Assembly (NCBI GenBank): GCA_026770025.1
Contig: JAMXDE010000003.1
Span: forward strand, 1,860,001 to 1,924,000
DNA length: 64,000 nucleotides
Direction: 5' to 3'
Source of the DNA: Craspedostauros australis
Taxonomy: Eukaryota; Bacillariophyta; Bacillariophyceae; Mastogloiales; Achnanthaceae
Below are positions 1-10,989 of the stretch, piece after piece; position 1 is the first letter of the stretch; each line of letters begins with the position of its first letter. The notes under the pieces were generated by a model. It made no database searches and was not told where the DNA came from. It saw only the letters and a program-made list of their open reading frames with translations. A program made the position numbers and the translations under genes.

Positions 1-1869
1 GCCTTACCTGACATCGAGAGGAGGGCCGGGAATCAGCACAGCAGCAGCGACGATGATGGCCACGACAGCGACCCCATCGATGCTACTTCGAAGCAGCAGC
101 AGCAGTGGAAGGATGCACTGGAGAAAGCCATTGAGCAAACGTCGTTCCGCCCGAACGAATCTCAAAAGCAGGCGATTGTTTGGTCGCTCCAGCGCAACCT
201 CTCGTCGATCCGAGGTCCACCAGGAACAGGGAAGACCCGGGTGGCGGCCTTGATGATCTCAACGTACCTGAAATTCCACGAGATGCAGCACAGCAACGGC
301 ACAAGTAACAGCAGCAAAAGGGTTACATCGCGAGACGAGAAACAGGCAGATAGCGCCGATGGACGCAATGGAGGAGGCAACAATGAGAGGAATACCGGCA
401 GTGGTGGCGACGGTGATGACGCGGATAGCATGCCGCGAGTTTTGGCCGTCACCCACAGCAATGGTGCGGCGGATGTTCTGTTGAGCGCGTTGCTCCAAAT
501 GGGAGTGCCTGCGGTGCGTGTCGGGCGGCCAGCATCGGTGCATCCGAGTGTGCAACATCGCACGATCGTGGCCTTGGCGGAGCGACATCCCGAGCTCAAG
601 CGCATACGCAAGGATGCACGCGACATGGGCATTCCAGCCAATGTCCGTGCCACGGCAGAGCACGAAACCAAGCAGCGGCTCCAAGATATTCAGACTTCCA
701 TCCTGCAGATAGCCCCTGTGGTCGTGGCGAGTTGCATTGGTGCGCACCAGATCGTCGAGCAACGCTTGAGTGACCTTAGCTTCCCGCTGGTCGTCCTGGA
801 CGAAGCCGCGCAAACAACGGAGCCTGCATTGGTGTGTGCGCTGGCTGCCGCTAAGGCGGAGCAGATGGTGATGGTCGGCGACACCCAGCAACTCCCTCCA
901 ACCATATCGGCGTCCCACCTCCGCAAGTCTCTCGGCGTCTCCCCGATGTCACGTTTGGAGAAGGCCGGTCTGGGACAGCGGACCCTCGCAATGCAATACC
1001 GCATGGCACCGGCGTTGCTGGAGCATCCGTCGAAGTATTTTTACAACGGCATTGTGAAATGCGCCCAGGAGACGGTGGACGCAGCAATCAGACCACCCAA
1101 AGGATTCCCATGGCCAAAACGCGGCAGAGAGCACCTGGCATTCGTCCAGGTCGGACCGGACATGGAGATAACGCATAGTTTCGGTGGCAAATCTAACACG
1201 GCAGAAGCAGTGTTGGTGACGAGGATCGTTCAAAATCTTGTGACAGCAAACGACGTCGAGGCAAAGCATATCGCTGTCATCAGTCCGTACGCCAAGCAGG
1301 TCCAGAAAGTACGGTCGCAATTGGCTCTTCATCGGCTCAGCGATGTTCGTGTTGGCACTGTGGATTCCTTCCAGGGGCAAGAAACAGAGGTTGTGATCAT
1401 CTCCGCAGTAAGATCGAACATGTTCGGCGAGCTCGGGTTCTTGCGAGATTCGAGACGGCTGTGCGTCGCCATCACAAGAGCGAAGCGAGGGCTGATATTG
1501 GTGGGCGACGAGCCCGTGCTGCGAGGCAGCCACCATTGGGGCGCCTTGCTAGATGCTATCCGAGAACGGAATTGCGTCATTGATGCGCGTGATCTGGACC
1601 CGTACGTCAGGAATGAAGGAGCGGGCAAAGAGGGTGCTATGATGACGGAGAAAGAAGAAGAATCGCACGATGATGACGCATCGGCCGATGGATTGACTGG
1701 CGAGCAGAGAGAAGCTGCCAAGACGAACGAGGGCAACAATACTGCAGACTCCAAGGCAAACATGGAGGCTGCCGTAGCACAAGCGTTGGCCGAATTGCTG
1801 AACGACGATGCTGAGAACGAGGACAGCGAGAGCGAAGAAGAGCTGTTTGGTCTGTTCGAAAAGTTGTGA
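1..1869 (+). CDS. UPF1/IGHMBP2-like superfamily 1B RNA/DNA helicase (5' end outside window)
   Basis: The frame is open from base 1, so the gene begins upstream of the window; 622 codons plus stop are visible. All core helicase motifs of the UPF1/SMUBP-2 group are present: Walker A GPPGTGKT at 214-237, Walker B with DEAAQ near 800, motif III GDTQQLPPT near 880, QYRM near 990, then VGTVDSFQGQE and VAITRAK in the second RecA lobe (about 1350-1490). An acidic, low-complexity insert (residues about 100-140 of the visible part) separates motifs I and Ia. The tail after 1600 is rich in Glu, Asp and Ser and ends in an SESEEELFGLF stretch. Members of this family unwind RNA or DNA 5'-3' using ATP. I infer a nuclear or cytosolic role in RNA surveillance or DNA/RNA repair; UPF1 itself is less likely because no CH-type zinc region can be seen. 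Confidence 0.92.
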   Translation, partial: ALPDIERRAGNQHSSSDDDGHDSDPIDATSKQQQQWKDALEKAIEQTSFRPNESQKQAIVWSLQRNLSSIRGPPGTGKTRVAALMISTYLKFHEMQHSNGTSNSSKRVTSRDEKQADSADGRNGGGNNERNTGSGGDGDDADSMPRVLAVTHSNGAADVLLSALLQMGVPAVRVGRPASVHPSVQHRTIVALAERHPELKRIRKDARDMGIPANVRATAEHETKQRLQDIQTSILQIAPVVVASCIGAHQIVEQRLSDLSFPLVVLDEAAQTTEPALVCALAAAKAEQMVMVGDTQQLPPTISASHLRKSLGVSPMSRLEKAGLGQRTLAMQYRMAPALLEHPSKYFYNGIVKCAQETVDAAIRPPKGFPWPKRGREHLAFVQVGPDMEITHSFGGKSNTAEAVLVTRIVQNLVTANDVEAKHIAVISPYAKQVQKVRSQLALHRLSDVRVGTVDSFQGQETEVVIISAVRSNMFGELGFLRDSRRLCVAITRAKRGLILVGDEPVLRGSHHWGALLDAIRERNCVIDARDLDPYVRNEGAGKEGAMMTEKEEESHDDDASADGLTGEQREAAKTNEGNNTADSKANMEAAVAQALAELLNDDAENEDSESEEELFGLFEKL

Positions 1870-3344
1870 ACTGCAAAGCCGGCGATATCAGAGAAAGAAA
1901 CGGAGCGGTGCGTATAGCATGATATGTGGCGGTCAGTGCACGAGTACGCTCATGATACCGTACACTGCTACGCGCATGATGCAATAGAAACAAGACAATA
2001 ATAATACATTCGTGTAGTGAATCATTCCAGCGATTGTACGTTGTGGCGCGAGCAGTGCGCAACCTCAGAAGAACGAGATTCCAAGGAGGGAACGACCGTT
2101 GAGGTTGTGTGGTTTGGCCTTGGTGTAGTCGAAGGATGATCTCTGAATAGCAGCTTCATGAGGTACAGACAAACGCAAAGGCCAACATAGGCGCATGCAC
2201 CGCATCCGAGTAGATGCACTCGCTGGTGCGGCTGTCTCTCATTGACCCAGCCTCTTGCTTCATCCGGAGTCGGCACCAACGCAACGCGACAAGATTCATT
2301 GTATTGCAATGGTACGAGTATGTGTTATACAAACGACTATAGTATGAGAGGGTGCCGATCATGCTCTCTGCTCCCATTGTGCGGCTGTTCCGCGCTGAAA
2401 GTCCAGCGCCGTGCGCCATACACCAGACAGCAGTGACGCGACATGACGATACGACCTACCGCGGAAGTTTCCAATTGATTGTTGGTGACACCATCGCCAT
2501 TCCTCAACAGTGATCCCTGTTCTCTCGCTCGCCACAGATCATTTGTCTTGATGTGAATGGAAGTGTCAAGATCCTTTGAATCTTGCACAGTTCCACCGTG
2601 TTGTTTCCCGGTTTGTTTCAACCGCGACGGAGGTGCGACATGACAATGCATTCCGCGAAGCTCCAATGACGAAGCAAAGACATGGTGCACTGGACAGATG
2701 TTCGCAGCAGATTCCGCAATTGCCACCACGTCACCACCACAACATCTGCCAAGAATCACGCAACCAGTGACACGTACGTTCTGTCATTTGCACAATTGGT
2801 GGTAACAGGCACGCGTGGAGCAGTACGCACTCAAGTACCGCACGTACAACATTACTGTTGTTTCTACGTGAAGATAGACAAGTGGCGGTTCGCGTCGCGC
2901 TTCAATCCACCTTCTGTCACTCGACCGAACGCAATCGCGACGCCTGTAGTAGTAAGTGCTTCATGAAACCGCAACAACCACAGAACAGGGAGAATGGTAA
3001 CAACAAAAAGGCTGACCACAACGCTTCACTTTGCTCGGTCAGACCAGTGCGTGACGAGACAAAACACAAGGAACTCGATTCTGCACAAGAACAAACGAAC
3101 CGGCACACAACCTGATCTCTTGACTCCGACCAACCACACCATCGTTGGAGATACTCACACTCACAACCATACCCATACTCGAACTCGCAGACAGAATCCT
3201 CCGAAGCAAGACACATCCACTACCACTCACTCGCTCACTCACTCATTCACTCGCAGCAGCAGCAGCAGCAAAGGCAAACACAACAAGGACAAGCACAAGC
3301 TCGAACTTGGGCCCAAACTCGAGCGCAAGAACAGAATCTCGACA
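1870..3344. other. Intergenic region plus probable 5' UTR
   Basis: No convincing coding sequence is visible on either strand. The last 200 bases (about 3150-3300) are CA/CTCA-rich and then carry a short GCA/AGC run, which reads like the 5' UTR of the following gene. The open frame of that gene extends back to an ATG at 2994, but the extra 117 residues are Thr/His/Lys low complexity and look like translated UTR. Confidence 0.5.
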
Positions 3345-3938
3345 ATGAATCCGGATCGATGCTACGCACCTCCACCGCCGTCCTGCGCAGCCATTCCAAG
3401 CAGCGGCAATCGCAATCGCGACACCATCGCCACTGGCGGCAGCAACATCGGCAGTGTCAGTGATTCGATGGATTCCGCTCTCACCGAGCACCCCAACTCT
3501 CTAAATCAGCTTCTCCAGCACGGACGGCAGCACCAGCATCAGCAATACCTGGACCAGCAAGGGTGGCTGCCCATGATGCTTCACGCATCGCCGCCAATGC
3601 CGCTTTCGGCGTCAACAGCATCCCAGATGGAGTGCAGCGACCTCGATAGCGGCATGGAAAGTGACAACGAACCCGCTCGCGCAGGATCGCACAGCCGCAG
3701 AATCGCTAGCGTCATTTCGGATGTGTTGGAGATGACGCGCATGGATGATCTCGAGCAGATATTCATGCCATCCGAAGTCGCGAGAAGCAACAGCAGTTCC
3801 AGCAGTGTAATAGCCGCTCGCAGCGTTGGTTCCATCGCACTTCCATTCACGCCCACGCGGCGGAGGCAGACACAGCGATGTTCCTCCCATAATGAGCATG
3901 ACGACGTTACGAAGTCACCGTCCAATTCCAAGCAATGA
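3345..3938 (+). CDS. Hypothetical protein with Gln/His- and Ser-rich segments
   Basis: A 197-residue open frame; I chose the ATG at 3345 because residues become less repetitive there, but an in-frame ATG at 2994 would give 314 residues. Visible features are a Pro-rich start, a Gln/His-rich stretch at about residues 58-75, a short acidic patch with SDLDSGMESDNE, a predicted helix (VISDVLEMTRMDDLEQIF) and a Ser run. I do not recognise a domain. The helix resembles the C-terminal SDIINDVLKMLDED helix of the minus-strand ORF at 8319-8900, which may be a distant paralogue. Composition is compatible with a nuclear regulatory protein, but no function can be assigned. Confidence 0.5.
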   Translation: MNPDRCYAPPPPSCAAIPSSGNRNRDTIATGGSNIGSVSDSMDSALTEHPNSLNQLLQHGRQHQHQQYLDQQGWLPMMLHASPPMPLSASTASQMECSDLDSGMESDNEPARAGSHSRRIASVISDVLEMTRMDDLEQIFMPSEVARSNSSSSSVIAARSVGSIALPFTPTRRRQTQRCSSHNEHDDVTKSPSNSKQ

Positions 3939-4350
3939 ATCTGGCTCATCGGAGCAAAGTTACCAGAGTAGAAAAGAGGATAGCACTCTATTGTACAATA
4001 CTATAATATAATACTATATTATATACTCCTCTCTACCCGTGAGACACAGCACTTCTGCAGCGCACCCAGTGATGTGGAAGCGTTCATCCCATGGTGGTCG
4101 CACCGATACAAGAGTGCATCAATTCCCAATCTGCAACCGCAACACCCAGCTCCACTCTGCCAATAATCTGGATGCTTGCCAGAGTACCTGGACTCAACTC
4201 GCTGTGCTCCGGTGTTCCATGCTTGTCAATGTTTGCCATCAGATCTGCCCAAGCTGCGACACCTCCTCTTCCCATGCCCATCCATCCTCAACATCCAAGA
4301 TCGTCTGTTGCGCCACCCAAACGGATCACGGCATATTCGTACTCAAGCAG

Positions 4351-4384
4351 AGTGCAGTATAGTGCAGTATAGTGCAGTATAGTG
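4351..4384. repeat. 10-bp tandem repeat
   Basis: Three direct copies of AGTGCAGTAT followed by a degenerate AGTGGAGTGG. Simple microsatellite-like expansion in intergenic DNA. Confidence 0.85.
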
Positions 4385-5220
4385 GAGTGGAGTGGGTCGT
4401 AAACTGATCCAATCCATTGCAATGACCTCCGAGCACATGGGCCACCGCAATAAATCCCATCGCGCCGCGGAATGACAAGGGATAGATGGTACGTACACCT
4501 GCCCCTGCGTGCGTTCCCCATGCCGTAACGAACCATCGAGTGCGCACCACTTTGCTCCATCTTTGTTCAACTCGGACTCTGCGCCGCGTATCTTTCATCC
4601 TCTGTGGGAGGTCATTCTCCCTGGGCCGCGTCCATTATTCATTCTTTCATTCATGCACCCTGCCATCATCAATGCAGCCGCCCACTCATCCACTCATCCA
4701 CACATCCATCTCTCTGCGCTGTGGGCAGATCAACAAGCCAGCCCCTGCGTGGTGATGGTTGACTCCAACATCTGCGCGTGTGCGTCACCAAATTCCAGAT
4801 GGTCGACTGGGCATCTGGTTTTGTGTCTGGATTGTCCTTCTGGCGCGGCCTCATTTCTTCGAACCATTCGACTTCTTTCAAAGGCCTATCATGACATCAT
4901 CGCGAATGACATGACAATGTCGAACAATAGACTCATAGACTCTCGCTTCTTGTCGGACAGACCCAAACACGACAACCAACCAAGTCAGTCACGGCAGAGT
5001 ACTCATACTCCTCTTGTCTACTCGTGGAGTTGATAGAGTACGGCCTACTGCATACTGTACACAATGAGGTCCAGCCCATATTCCACCCGCAAGAAAGCAA
5101 CAACTAACAGAGTGCAAGAGAATAGACAGTAATATTGCGCAATACATTAGCATGATAGATTATGATGAGTATCAAACCAACGACCACGCACAGCTAACGT
5201 GCGACGTGTGAGGGTGGCTG

Positions 5221-5280
5221 GATGCGTTGCGGTGGATGCGTTGCGGTGGATGCGTTGCGGTGGATGCGTTGCGGTGGATG
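5221..5280. repeat. 15-bp tandem repeat, four copies
   Basis: Four exact copies of GATGCGTTGCGGTGG. Exact identity of the copies suggests a recent expansion. The unit length is a multiple of three, so open frames across it are artefacts of the repeat. Confidence 0.9.
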
Positions 5281-5835
5281 CACTTCTCTCTCTCCCTCTC
5301 CCTCTCTTGATCGCAGGTAGAGCGTGCAGACGAATGTGCATCATTGCGAATGCGATGGCTATTTGCTGCGTTGGATCATGCTCTAGAGAGCCCCTCGACC
5401 ACAGAGGATCGCATCGCACGATAGCGGGCCAATCGTGCTCCATTGGCGGGATGCACGTAACTCGTGCACTCTTGGATTCAAGAGTGGCGATGACGATGCT
5501 TGTGAGCATGGAGATGTATACTAGCTTTCAAGAAGAGGATTCCGATGCTGTGGGTGGTCTCAAATGCTCCAGGTGATACTCGTGGCAGTCGTGATCTACC
5601 TGCTTGTTGTTATGGCCGTGGGTGCCACCGGGCATTCGACAGCTCACATCCTGAATTCATCGATGATCTCGCACATGCGAATGCACAGAACGGTTGGATC
5701 GTCCGGTTCCTTTGTGTTCGATCCGAGTTGTGAGTGACGGTATGTGGCTCATACCACACTGAGAATCAATGTATGTCCTGAATCTTCACCTTTTGGGTTG
5801 CTGCCGCTGCTACTGCTGATGCGAGAGTATGTGGG

Positions 5836-5863
5836 GGTGGATGGATGGATGGATGGATGGATA
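5836..5863. repeat. GGAT microsatellite
   Basis: Tandem GGAT copies (about six) inside intergenic sequence. Confidence 0.85.
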
Positions 5864-5869
5864 CCTTCA

Positions 5870-6082
5870 TCAGTTGGTGATCCTCTTGATGTTGGCGTTC
5901 ACGTTCACGTTGTCGTTGAGATGCATGCTCATGCCAGTGCCCATGTTGGCGGTGGCATTGTCTGATAGTTGGTTGTGCTGATATGCTGTGTCGGTGCCGT
6001 TTTGGAGCCACCATGGTGAATTCATCGTCATGCCGTTGGAGGTCTTGAGAATTGATCGTCGTGTGTCTCCGCCGATGGCCAT
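5870..6082 (-). CDS. Possible small Asn/Met-rich protein or exon
   Basis: A 70-residue frame with an ATG at 6082 that reads as an Asn/Met/Thr-rich chain containing a WWLQNGTDTAYQHNQL segment and a DNVNVNANIK stretch near the end. The bases just upstream (a pyrimidine-rich run ending CAG next to the ATG) could also be a splice acceptor, so this may be an internal or last exon. No domain is recognised. The plus strand carries a competing frame at 6109-6492. Reported because the composition looks more protein-like than the surrounding frames; weakly supported. Confidence 0.22.
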   Translation of the reverse strand: MAIGGDTRRSILKTSNGMTMNSPWWLQNGTDTAYQHNQLSDNATANMGTGMSMHLNDNVNVNANIKRITN

Positions 6083-6108
6083 CCTGACAGGTGCAGCTAC
6101 ATCTTGTG

Positions 6109-6492
6109 ATGGGCAAGAGATGGATGTACCACACTGCGGCGATTGAGAGAAGAGAAGAGAAGAGTAGCCCGGCCAACGTTCGTAGCGCCGTCGTCATGAC
6201 TTGTGCATTCCCAGTCGAAGCCATCGGCCCCCGTCAGCCACAATCATCCAATTCTTCAGGATCAGCAAAAGTGAACTACGACGATGAATGGCCACGGAAG
6301 CAACAAGCCAAGAATGATCCAACCACGGCAATGCACCAGCACTGTTGCACACCTAGTTCCGATAGCAGCGAAGAGTCGTCTCCTATGAGCCACCCATCCG
6401 TACCCCCCAGCAAGCGCATCATTCAGCATCCTCTGCACAACATTCGGGATCTGCCGCGCACTTACTATCCATCTTCACTCTCAGATAAATAG
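6109..6492 (+). CDS. Possible small hypothetical protein
   Basis: A 127-residue ATG-started frame. Its C-terminal two thirds are hydrophilic, with a PSSDSSEESSPMSHP Ser-rich acidic patch and a basic Pro-rich end. There is no recognisable domain and no codon or conservation evidence available here. It is divergent from the equally weak minus-strand frame ending its 5' side at 6082; probably at most one of the two is real. Confidence 0.22.
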   Translation: MGKRWMYHTAAIERREEKSSPANVRSAVVMTCAFPVEAIGPRQPQSSNSSGSAKVNYDDEWPRKQQAKNDPTTAMHQHCCTPSSDSSEESSPMSHPSVPPSKRIIQHPLHNIRDLPRTYYPSSLSDK

Positions 6493-6728
6493 CAGTATGT
6501 ATGAATGTCCTGACTCAACGTGCACTGCACTACGCCTCTTTATCAGAGATGATCACTACGAGTATGTCTCAAGGCGAAGCAGAGGTTGGCAGAACGGCAA
6601 TACGCAAAAGCAAGCATCCACCAACCACAGCCTCCAATATCACACAACATCGTCAGCATTTTTTGGCTCATAGAACGTTGAATGCACGATCACGGATGCG
6701 GGAAGTGTGCTCAGGACATTTTGTGCTC

Positions 6729-7052
6729 TCAGCTTTCGTGAGATCTATTGTTGTTGTTGTTGTCGTTGTCGTCGTCTTGTTCCCCCTTGTGTTGCGGCTG
6801 GCCACTTGCCCCCTCTTGATGCGTTTTGTGTTCCTTCCGTGGTGACTTGCAGTTCTTGTTTTGGATCATCAAGGCTCCATTTTGTGACAGGAAGTGCAAG
6901 CCATCTGTTTTTCTCCTGTTTGGTTGGCAGAAGACAAAAATTTCTGGGTCCGCTGACGTGGCCTGTGAAGCCAGAAGCCCTTCGGACGCGTTGGCGAACG
7001 CATGAGGCTGGCACGGGAGAGACAAATGAAACACAGAGAGAACTTTACCCAT
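6729..7052 (-). CDS. Possible small protein with Asp/Asn-rich tail
   Basis: A 107-residue frame starting at an ATG (7052). The start reads as a moderately hydrophobic leader (MGKVLSVFHLSLP) ending near AFA, followed by a hydrophilic chain and a DDDNDNNNNN run encoded by a GTT/GTC repeat on the plus strand. Asn/Asp runs of this kind occur in the well-supported genes of this window. No domain is recognised, so existence as a gene is uncertain. Confidence 0.22.
   Translation of the reverse strand: MGKVLSVFHLSLPCQPHAFANASEGLLASQATSADPEIFVFCQPNRRKTDGLHFLSQNGALMIQNKNCKSPRKEHKTHQEGASGQPQHKGEQDDDNDNNNNNRSHES
6747..6777. repeat. GTT/GTC trinucleotide repeat
   Basis: About ten consecutive GTT or GTC triplets. 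On the minus strand they would encode the Asn/Asp run of the weak frame at 6729-7052. Confidence 0.8.
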
Positions 7053-7534
7053 AATCTGACACAAGGTGCAGCCTTCTTACCCACGCGCTGGGTAGGACCG
7101 ACATGAAGCTCGGAACTATTATACCAGCATCGATAAGATCACAAGCGTACATATTGGGATCCCCGTCCACTGCGTTTTATCTGTGAATGACGCTCTCACA
7201 CAATGGAAAACCGCACAATGTTCCTCGTGGCCTGCCTTGATAAAAAATCCTGCCTCTCGTTCTCGTGTTCTATCGAACGCACTTGTGCTCGTATAGTACA
7301 AGCTATGGATGTCCACACTCGTACGAGCTAAGAATGGTATGTACCACAAGAGTACTCGTAGGGACGTTGATACGTTATGCCCTTCGCCACTCGTCTTCCA
7401 CACGAGTACGCGTATGACGGGATGTTAACACTTCCGTGCTTTGTGTTCTATCACAGCAGATGTGCTGATCTGCAATGCATCTTGCACTCCCAATTCATAC
7501 CGGTCGTCACCTCTCGCTGTTCCTCAGCATTTGT

Positions 7535-7765
7535 TTATCCGCTGACACCATATCCGAATTGATGCTGCTTCGGGTTGTGGCCATTGTCCTTCCCGCCATC
7601 GCTTCCGCAGTTTGCAGCCGCTCGAATGATGGGAATTGGCAGCCAGAATGACGGAACATGGACTTGCGCGAGGCTCATCTGTGTATGCGTTTCGATCGGA
7701 TCGGCACAAGCAGACACCGACACCAACACAAGCAAAATCACGAACACGGACATAGATATTGACAT
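7535..7765 (-). CDS. Possible small secreted protein
   Basis: A 76-residue frame with an ATG at 7765. The first 21 residues form a convincing signal-peptide-like hydrophobic core (MSVFVILLVLVSVS) ending ACA before a polar DPIETHTQ segment; the rest has no recognisable domain. The reverse-complement frame is also open, so the hydrophobic run could be a chance product of a repetitive GACACCGACACC stretch. Confidence 0.25.
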   Translation of the reverse strand: MSISMSVFVILLVLVSVSACADPIETHTQMSLAQVHVPSFWLPIPIIRAAANCGSDGGKDNGHNPKQHQFGYGVSG

Positions 7766-8318
7766 GAAAGTTGCGATGAACTTCCTCGAGCAACCGCTGT
7801 CGAAAATCGACCAACCGTCCACCGTCGATGGCAGTATCAACGTTGATCAGTCAGCTAGGATGGTGTGCATCTCGCACACTTGGGGATGCTACTGACGCCA
7901 TGCTATCGTTGGTATTACTCTACATACTGTATCACCGCACTAACAATGACGACCACCACTCTCGTCACCACCACACTCATCGGAGACTTCCGAGAGCTCC
8001 TCCTGTGGCATCGGCTTCATTGGGCACTTGGCATTCGCTGCGTTTCAGTCGTCATCCAAATGCGCGGATGTGCGCTTCTTGGTGCCAGCCATCACTGTGG
8101 TGGATAACGTCGCTACTTTCATGGGGACTCCATGCGAGGCCGATCCCATCGGAGCACGCAATCGGCAAGATTTCTCATTCACCATTCACCATTTGGCTTC
8201 ATCGAAATGAATGTACTGCAGATCAGGATGCTGGGATTGGGAATTGGTCTTGAACAGATGGCCGTATCAGCACGAAGGATTCTTGTGTTGGATCAAGCGC
8301 AAGGTCGACGAGGATGAC

Positions 8319-8900
8319 TCAGGCATCAAATCTCCACTGGTCTTGGTCTTCATCGAGCATTTTCAGGACGTCGTTGATGATATCGCTGACACTCGTGGAG
8401 CAAACTTGCTGCGGGTCTTCATCCGTCCTCGTGGATCGGTCTTGGCTGAGGTTGAGATGGGCGCCGAGCTCATGCATGTCGCCATCGGCCTGGAGGATCA
8501 ATGGATGGAGCAGTGGTGTGTCGGTTTGATACAGCATGTGGCTCTGAGCACGAGACGGGATTGATGGAGGAGGGATTTCCATGAGCCCATCCTGATCGCC
8601 ATCACGGCGCCGATCGGAAATGCGAGCATTCTCCGCACTGGCAACGTCCTCGTGCGCTTGATACTGCTGCAACAGCGATTCCGGCAGAGATGCCCTGGCA
8701 TGGATTGTCCTGCCACCATTCCGACCAACTTGCGGCGCAGTTGACAGCGCCGTTGCCGTTCGCGGGGATTGCGACTCTGTCGCTCCTTGCGATCGCCTTT
8801 GCGCATCAAGATGATCCACTCGTCGATTCGAATGAGCGTCCTCGTCGATGTTGGCGATGCTTCCGCACGGACCACTGATGCCGTGGGTCTCCTTGCTCAT
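8319..8900 (-). CDS. Hypothetical hydrophilic protein
   Basis: A 193-residue frame with a single in-frame ATG at 8900 (context CCATCATGA). It is hydrophilic, with Gln/Arg-rich segments, a central SLLQQYQAHEDVASAENARI helix and a C-terminal acidic helix containing SDIINDVLKMLDEDQDQW just before the stop. That C-terminal helix resembles one in the protein at 3345-3938, suggesting (weakly) a paralogous pair. No known domain is recognised. It is the best candidate gene in the gene-poor 4-11 kb stretch. Confidence 0.42.
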   Translation of the reverse strand: MSKETHGISGPCGSIANIDEDAHSNRRVDHLDAQRRSQGATESQSPRTATALSTAPQVGRNGGRTIHARASLPESLLQQYQAHEDVASAENARISDRRRDGDQDGLMEIPPPSIPSRAQSHMLYQTDTPLLHPLILQADGDMHELGAHLNLSQDRSTRTDEDPQQVCSTSVSDIINDVLKMLDEDQDQWRFDA

Positions 8901-10989
8901 GATGGCGCACAGGGGAGCGGGATGCTCTACACGGTATCACCCTGTTGTAGTCTTTGAGACGATCACGATACGTGCAAAATAGATCAAACAGGACCATCGG
9001 CATCGCGGTGAGAGACATTCAGGAGTGCAGGAAAATGCGAGGGTCAGTGAATGTGATACGAGGGTATCATTTCAACCATGCAGCATCTGATAAAGCGATC
9101 GCTATTCCTCATACAGCACCAAGATGAGATACTGGCCATAAGAATAAACATTCTCTCCATTCCAGTTCCACATGCATCGGCAGAGCATGGCATTTTTGCT
9201 ATAGCCACTCTCTTTGATGGCTGGGCGCCTTCTTGCAGAGATGTCTCTCGTTTAGATCGTATGCATCGTCCACATTGTTGCTGCACGGTTGCTTGTATGG
9301 CACTCCCCAACCAGCTTCCTCCTTGCTCCTTGCTCGGCCACGAGCTGTTGCATCTAGCCAGGCTCGTGACAAGATGAACTCCAGGCACGAAAACATGCCC
9401 GTACGGCGTCAAATGCAGCAGCAACGCCGTCAGTCTTGAACCAACCCTTGGTAGCACCCATCAACCCAAGCGCCAACGTTGACGGCACCCAATCTCCGAA
9501 ACGTCGCTGCAGGGATAAATGAAGCTGAACTGCGGCTCGAAAGCGGCCCGCTGCCATCGGTACGTCGGAAGTGCACACCATCACGTACCTGCTCGTATTG
9601 TGAGTCCTCGTACTCTATGCAAGTACGCTGATCTTCTATTCTGCTCGCTTGCGTTATTCCAACTGTGCTTCGTACCTCGTTGCTCGCGCTGTGGTCAATG
9701 GCAGTATAGCAACGGAGACTCCAAGTCTTTTGTGGGTGCGGCCAGGCGATGGTGCTGTGATAATGCAAGCTGATGTTTGTGAAGAGAAGGGACAAGAGGC
9801 GGGTCCGAGGTATTGCGTATTGGTACTTGTGGCAGTAGTGCTAATGGCTTGTTTCATTCCGCGCAACAAGCCTTTGGCAGGCGCAGCGTACTGGTACATA
9901 TATCAGTGGTGGCCGGAACAAGATTCCGCGCTCTGCAACACGGTGGAGCCAAAAGCGTATTTCTTCAACTCCTTCGTGATCTTCGTCGTCCCTTTTCTCC
10001 CGGTGCCACTCTCTCTCTCTATCTTTCTCCTACTCCATGCGTACCTGACCATCGACAGCCAAAAAGAGTCCCTGTTGTCGACGGCGCCGAGATGCGAGAA
10101 CTGAAATAACTTTGGGGAGTGGGTGAGTACGTTGTGGTTAGGCAGTTATGGTGGGAACCAGACATTCAGCTCGACCACAGCGCCAACCCTACACACGTTT
10201 GCATACGTCACATTTCGACGTCTTGTACTTCTCACTACGCAACTTCTGCCACCCGTGCTGCACTTTGTTAGGAGCGTCGCAGACGACATGCTGATGTCAC
10301 ATCCACCAACCAACGAGAAATCATCCGCCACAACGGAGAACGCGCCAAGCGTCATCGCCAAGGGTGGAACAATTTGGCGGCATCTGTTGTGTTGCTGATG
10401 TCTGTTGAGGTCATCCAGCCCAACAGCTTGTTTCTTCTCCGGCTCTCGTCAGGTATGTGCCCTGACCTCGTGTTACGTTAAACAGATTTAAATGTCACAC
10501 TTGCACCGTCATCCAATCCGCGCTATCCGACATTCCATTCGCAGTTGCTCTAATGATTATGGTTGTGTGTGCATGTTGCACCGATTGCAGCGAGACACGG
10601 TGAGGTGGTGCTCCGAAACATGAATGATTCGTTCGGTAGATCCTGGTGTGCAAGGGGTTCTTTTGATGTACCATGAACGGAACCATATCGTCCGATATGC
10701 AATTGTCCGCAAATGCAGCGTTCGCGATGGTGTTTAGTCCGAGCAGACGGTGTTCGCGTCATCATCGATCATGGTTGAGCGTTGTTGGTGCGGACGTCCC
10801 CCACCACAACGGTTGAGACTTGATCTGCCAATGCTCGTGCAAGGCAGACTAGATCGTATGGCACTCTATTATTATCATGTGTTTGGGGTTGGGGGTAAAA
10901 TTGTTGTCTTTCTATGGATTATTGCTTCGTATCGTATCATGTATGGTATTGTCGTTCCCGACTCTATGCGCTTGGTAGTTAGCGTGATT
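8901..10989. other. Intergenic region
   Basis: No supported gene. Open frames on both strands are short, overlap one another and have erratic composition. The end nearest 10990 is the 3' flank of the OTU protease gene. Confidence 0.5.

Larger units (their letters stand above)
3939..5869. other. Gene-poor intergenic region
   Basis: No supported gene. Directly after the preceding stop there is an AT-rich stretch at 3996-4026 (TATAATATAATACT type), probably 3' UTR or polyadenylation context. Short tandem repeats lie at 4351-4384 and 5221-5280. Open frames here are short, overlap on several strands and lack recognisable domains. Confidence 0.5.

Noticed and set aside
7950-8210. Protein-like plus-strand stretch (ending TIHHLASSK) without a proper start
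   Set aside because: The only ATG is internal and there is no clear splice acceptor; it could be a relic, but evidence is too thin to list.
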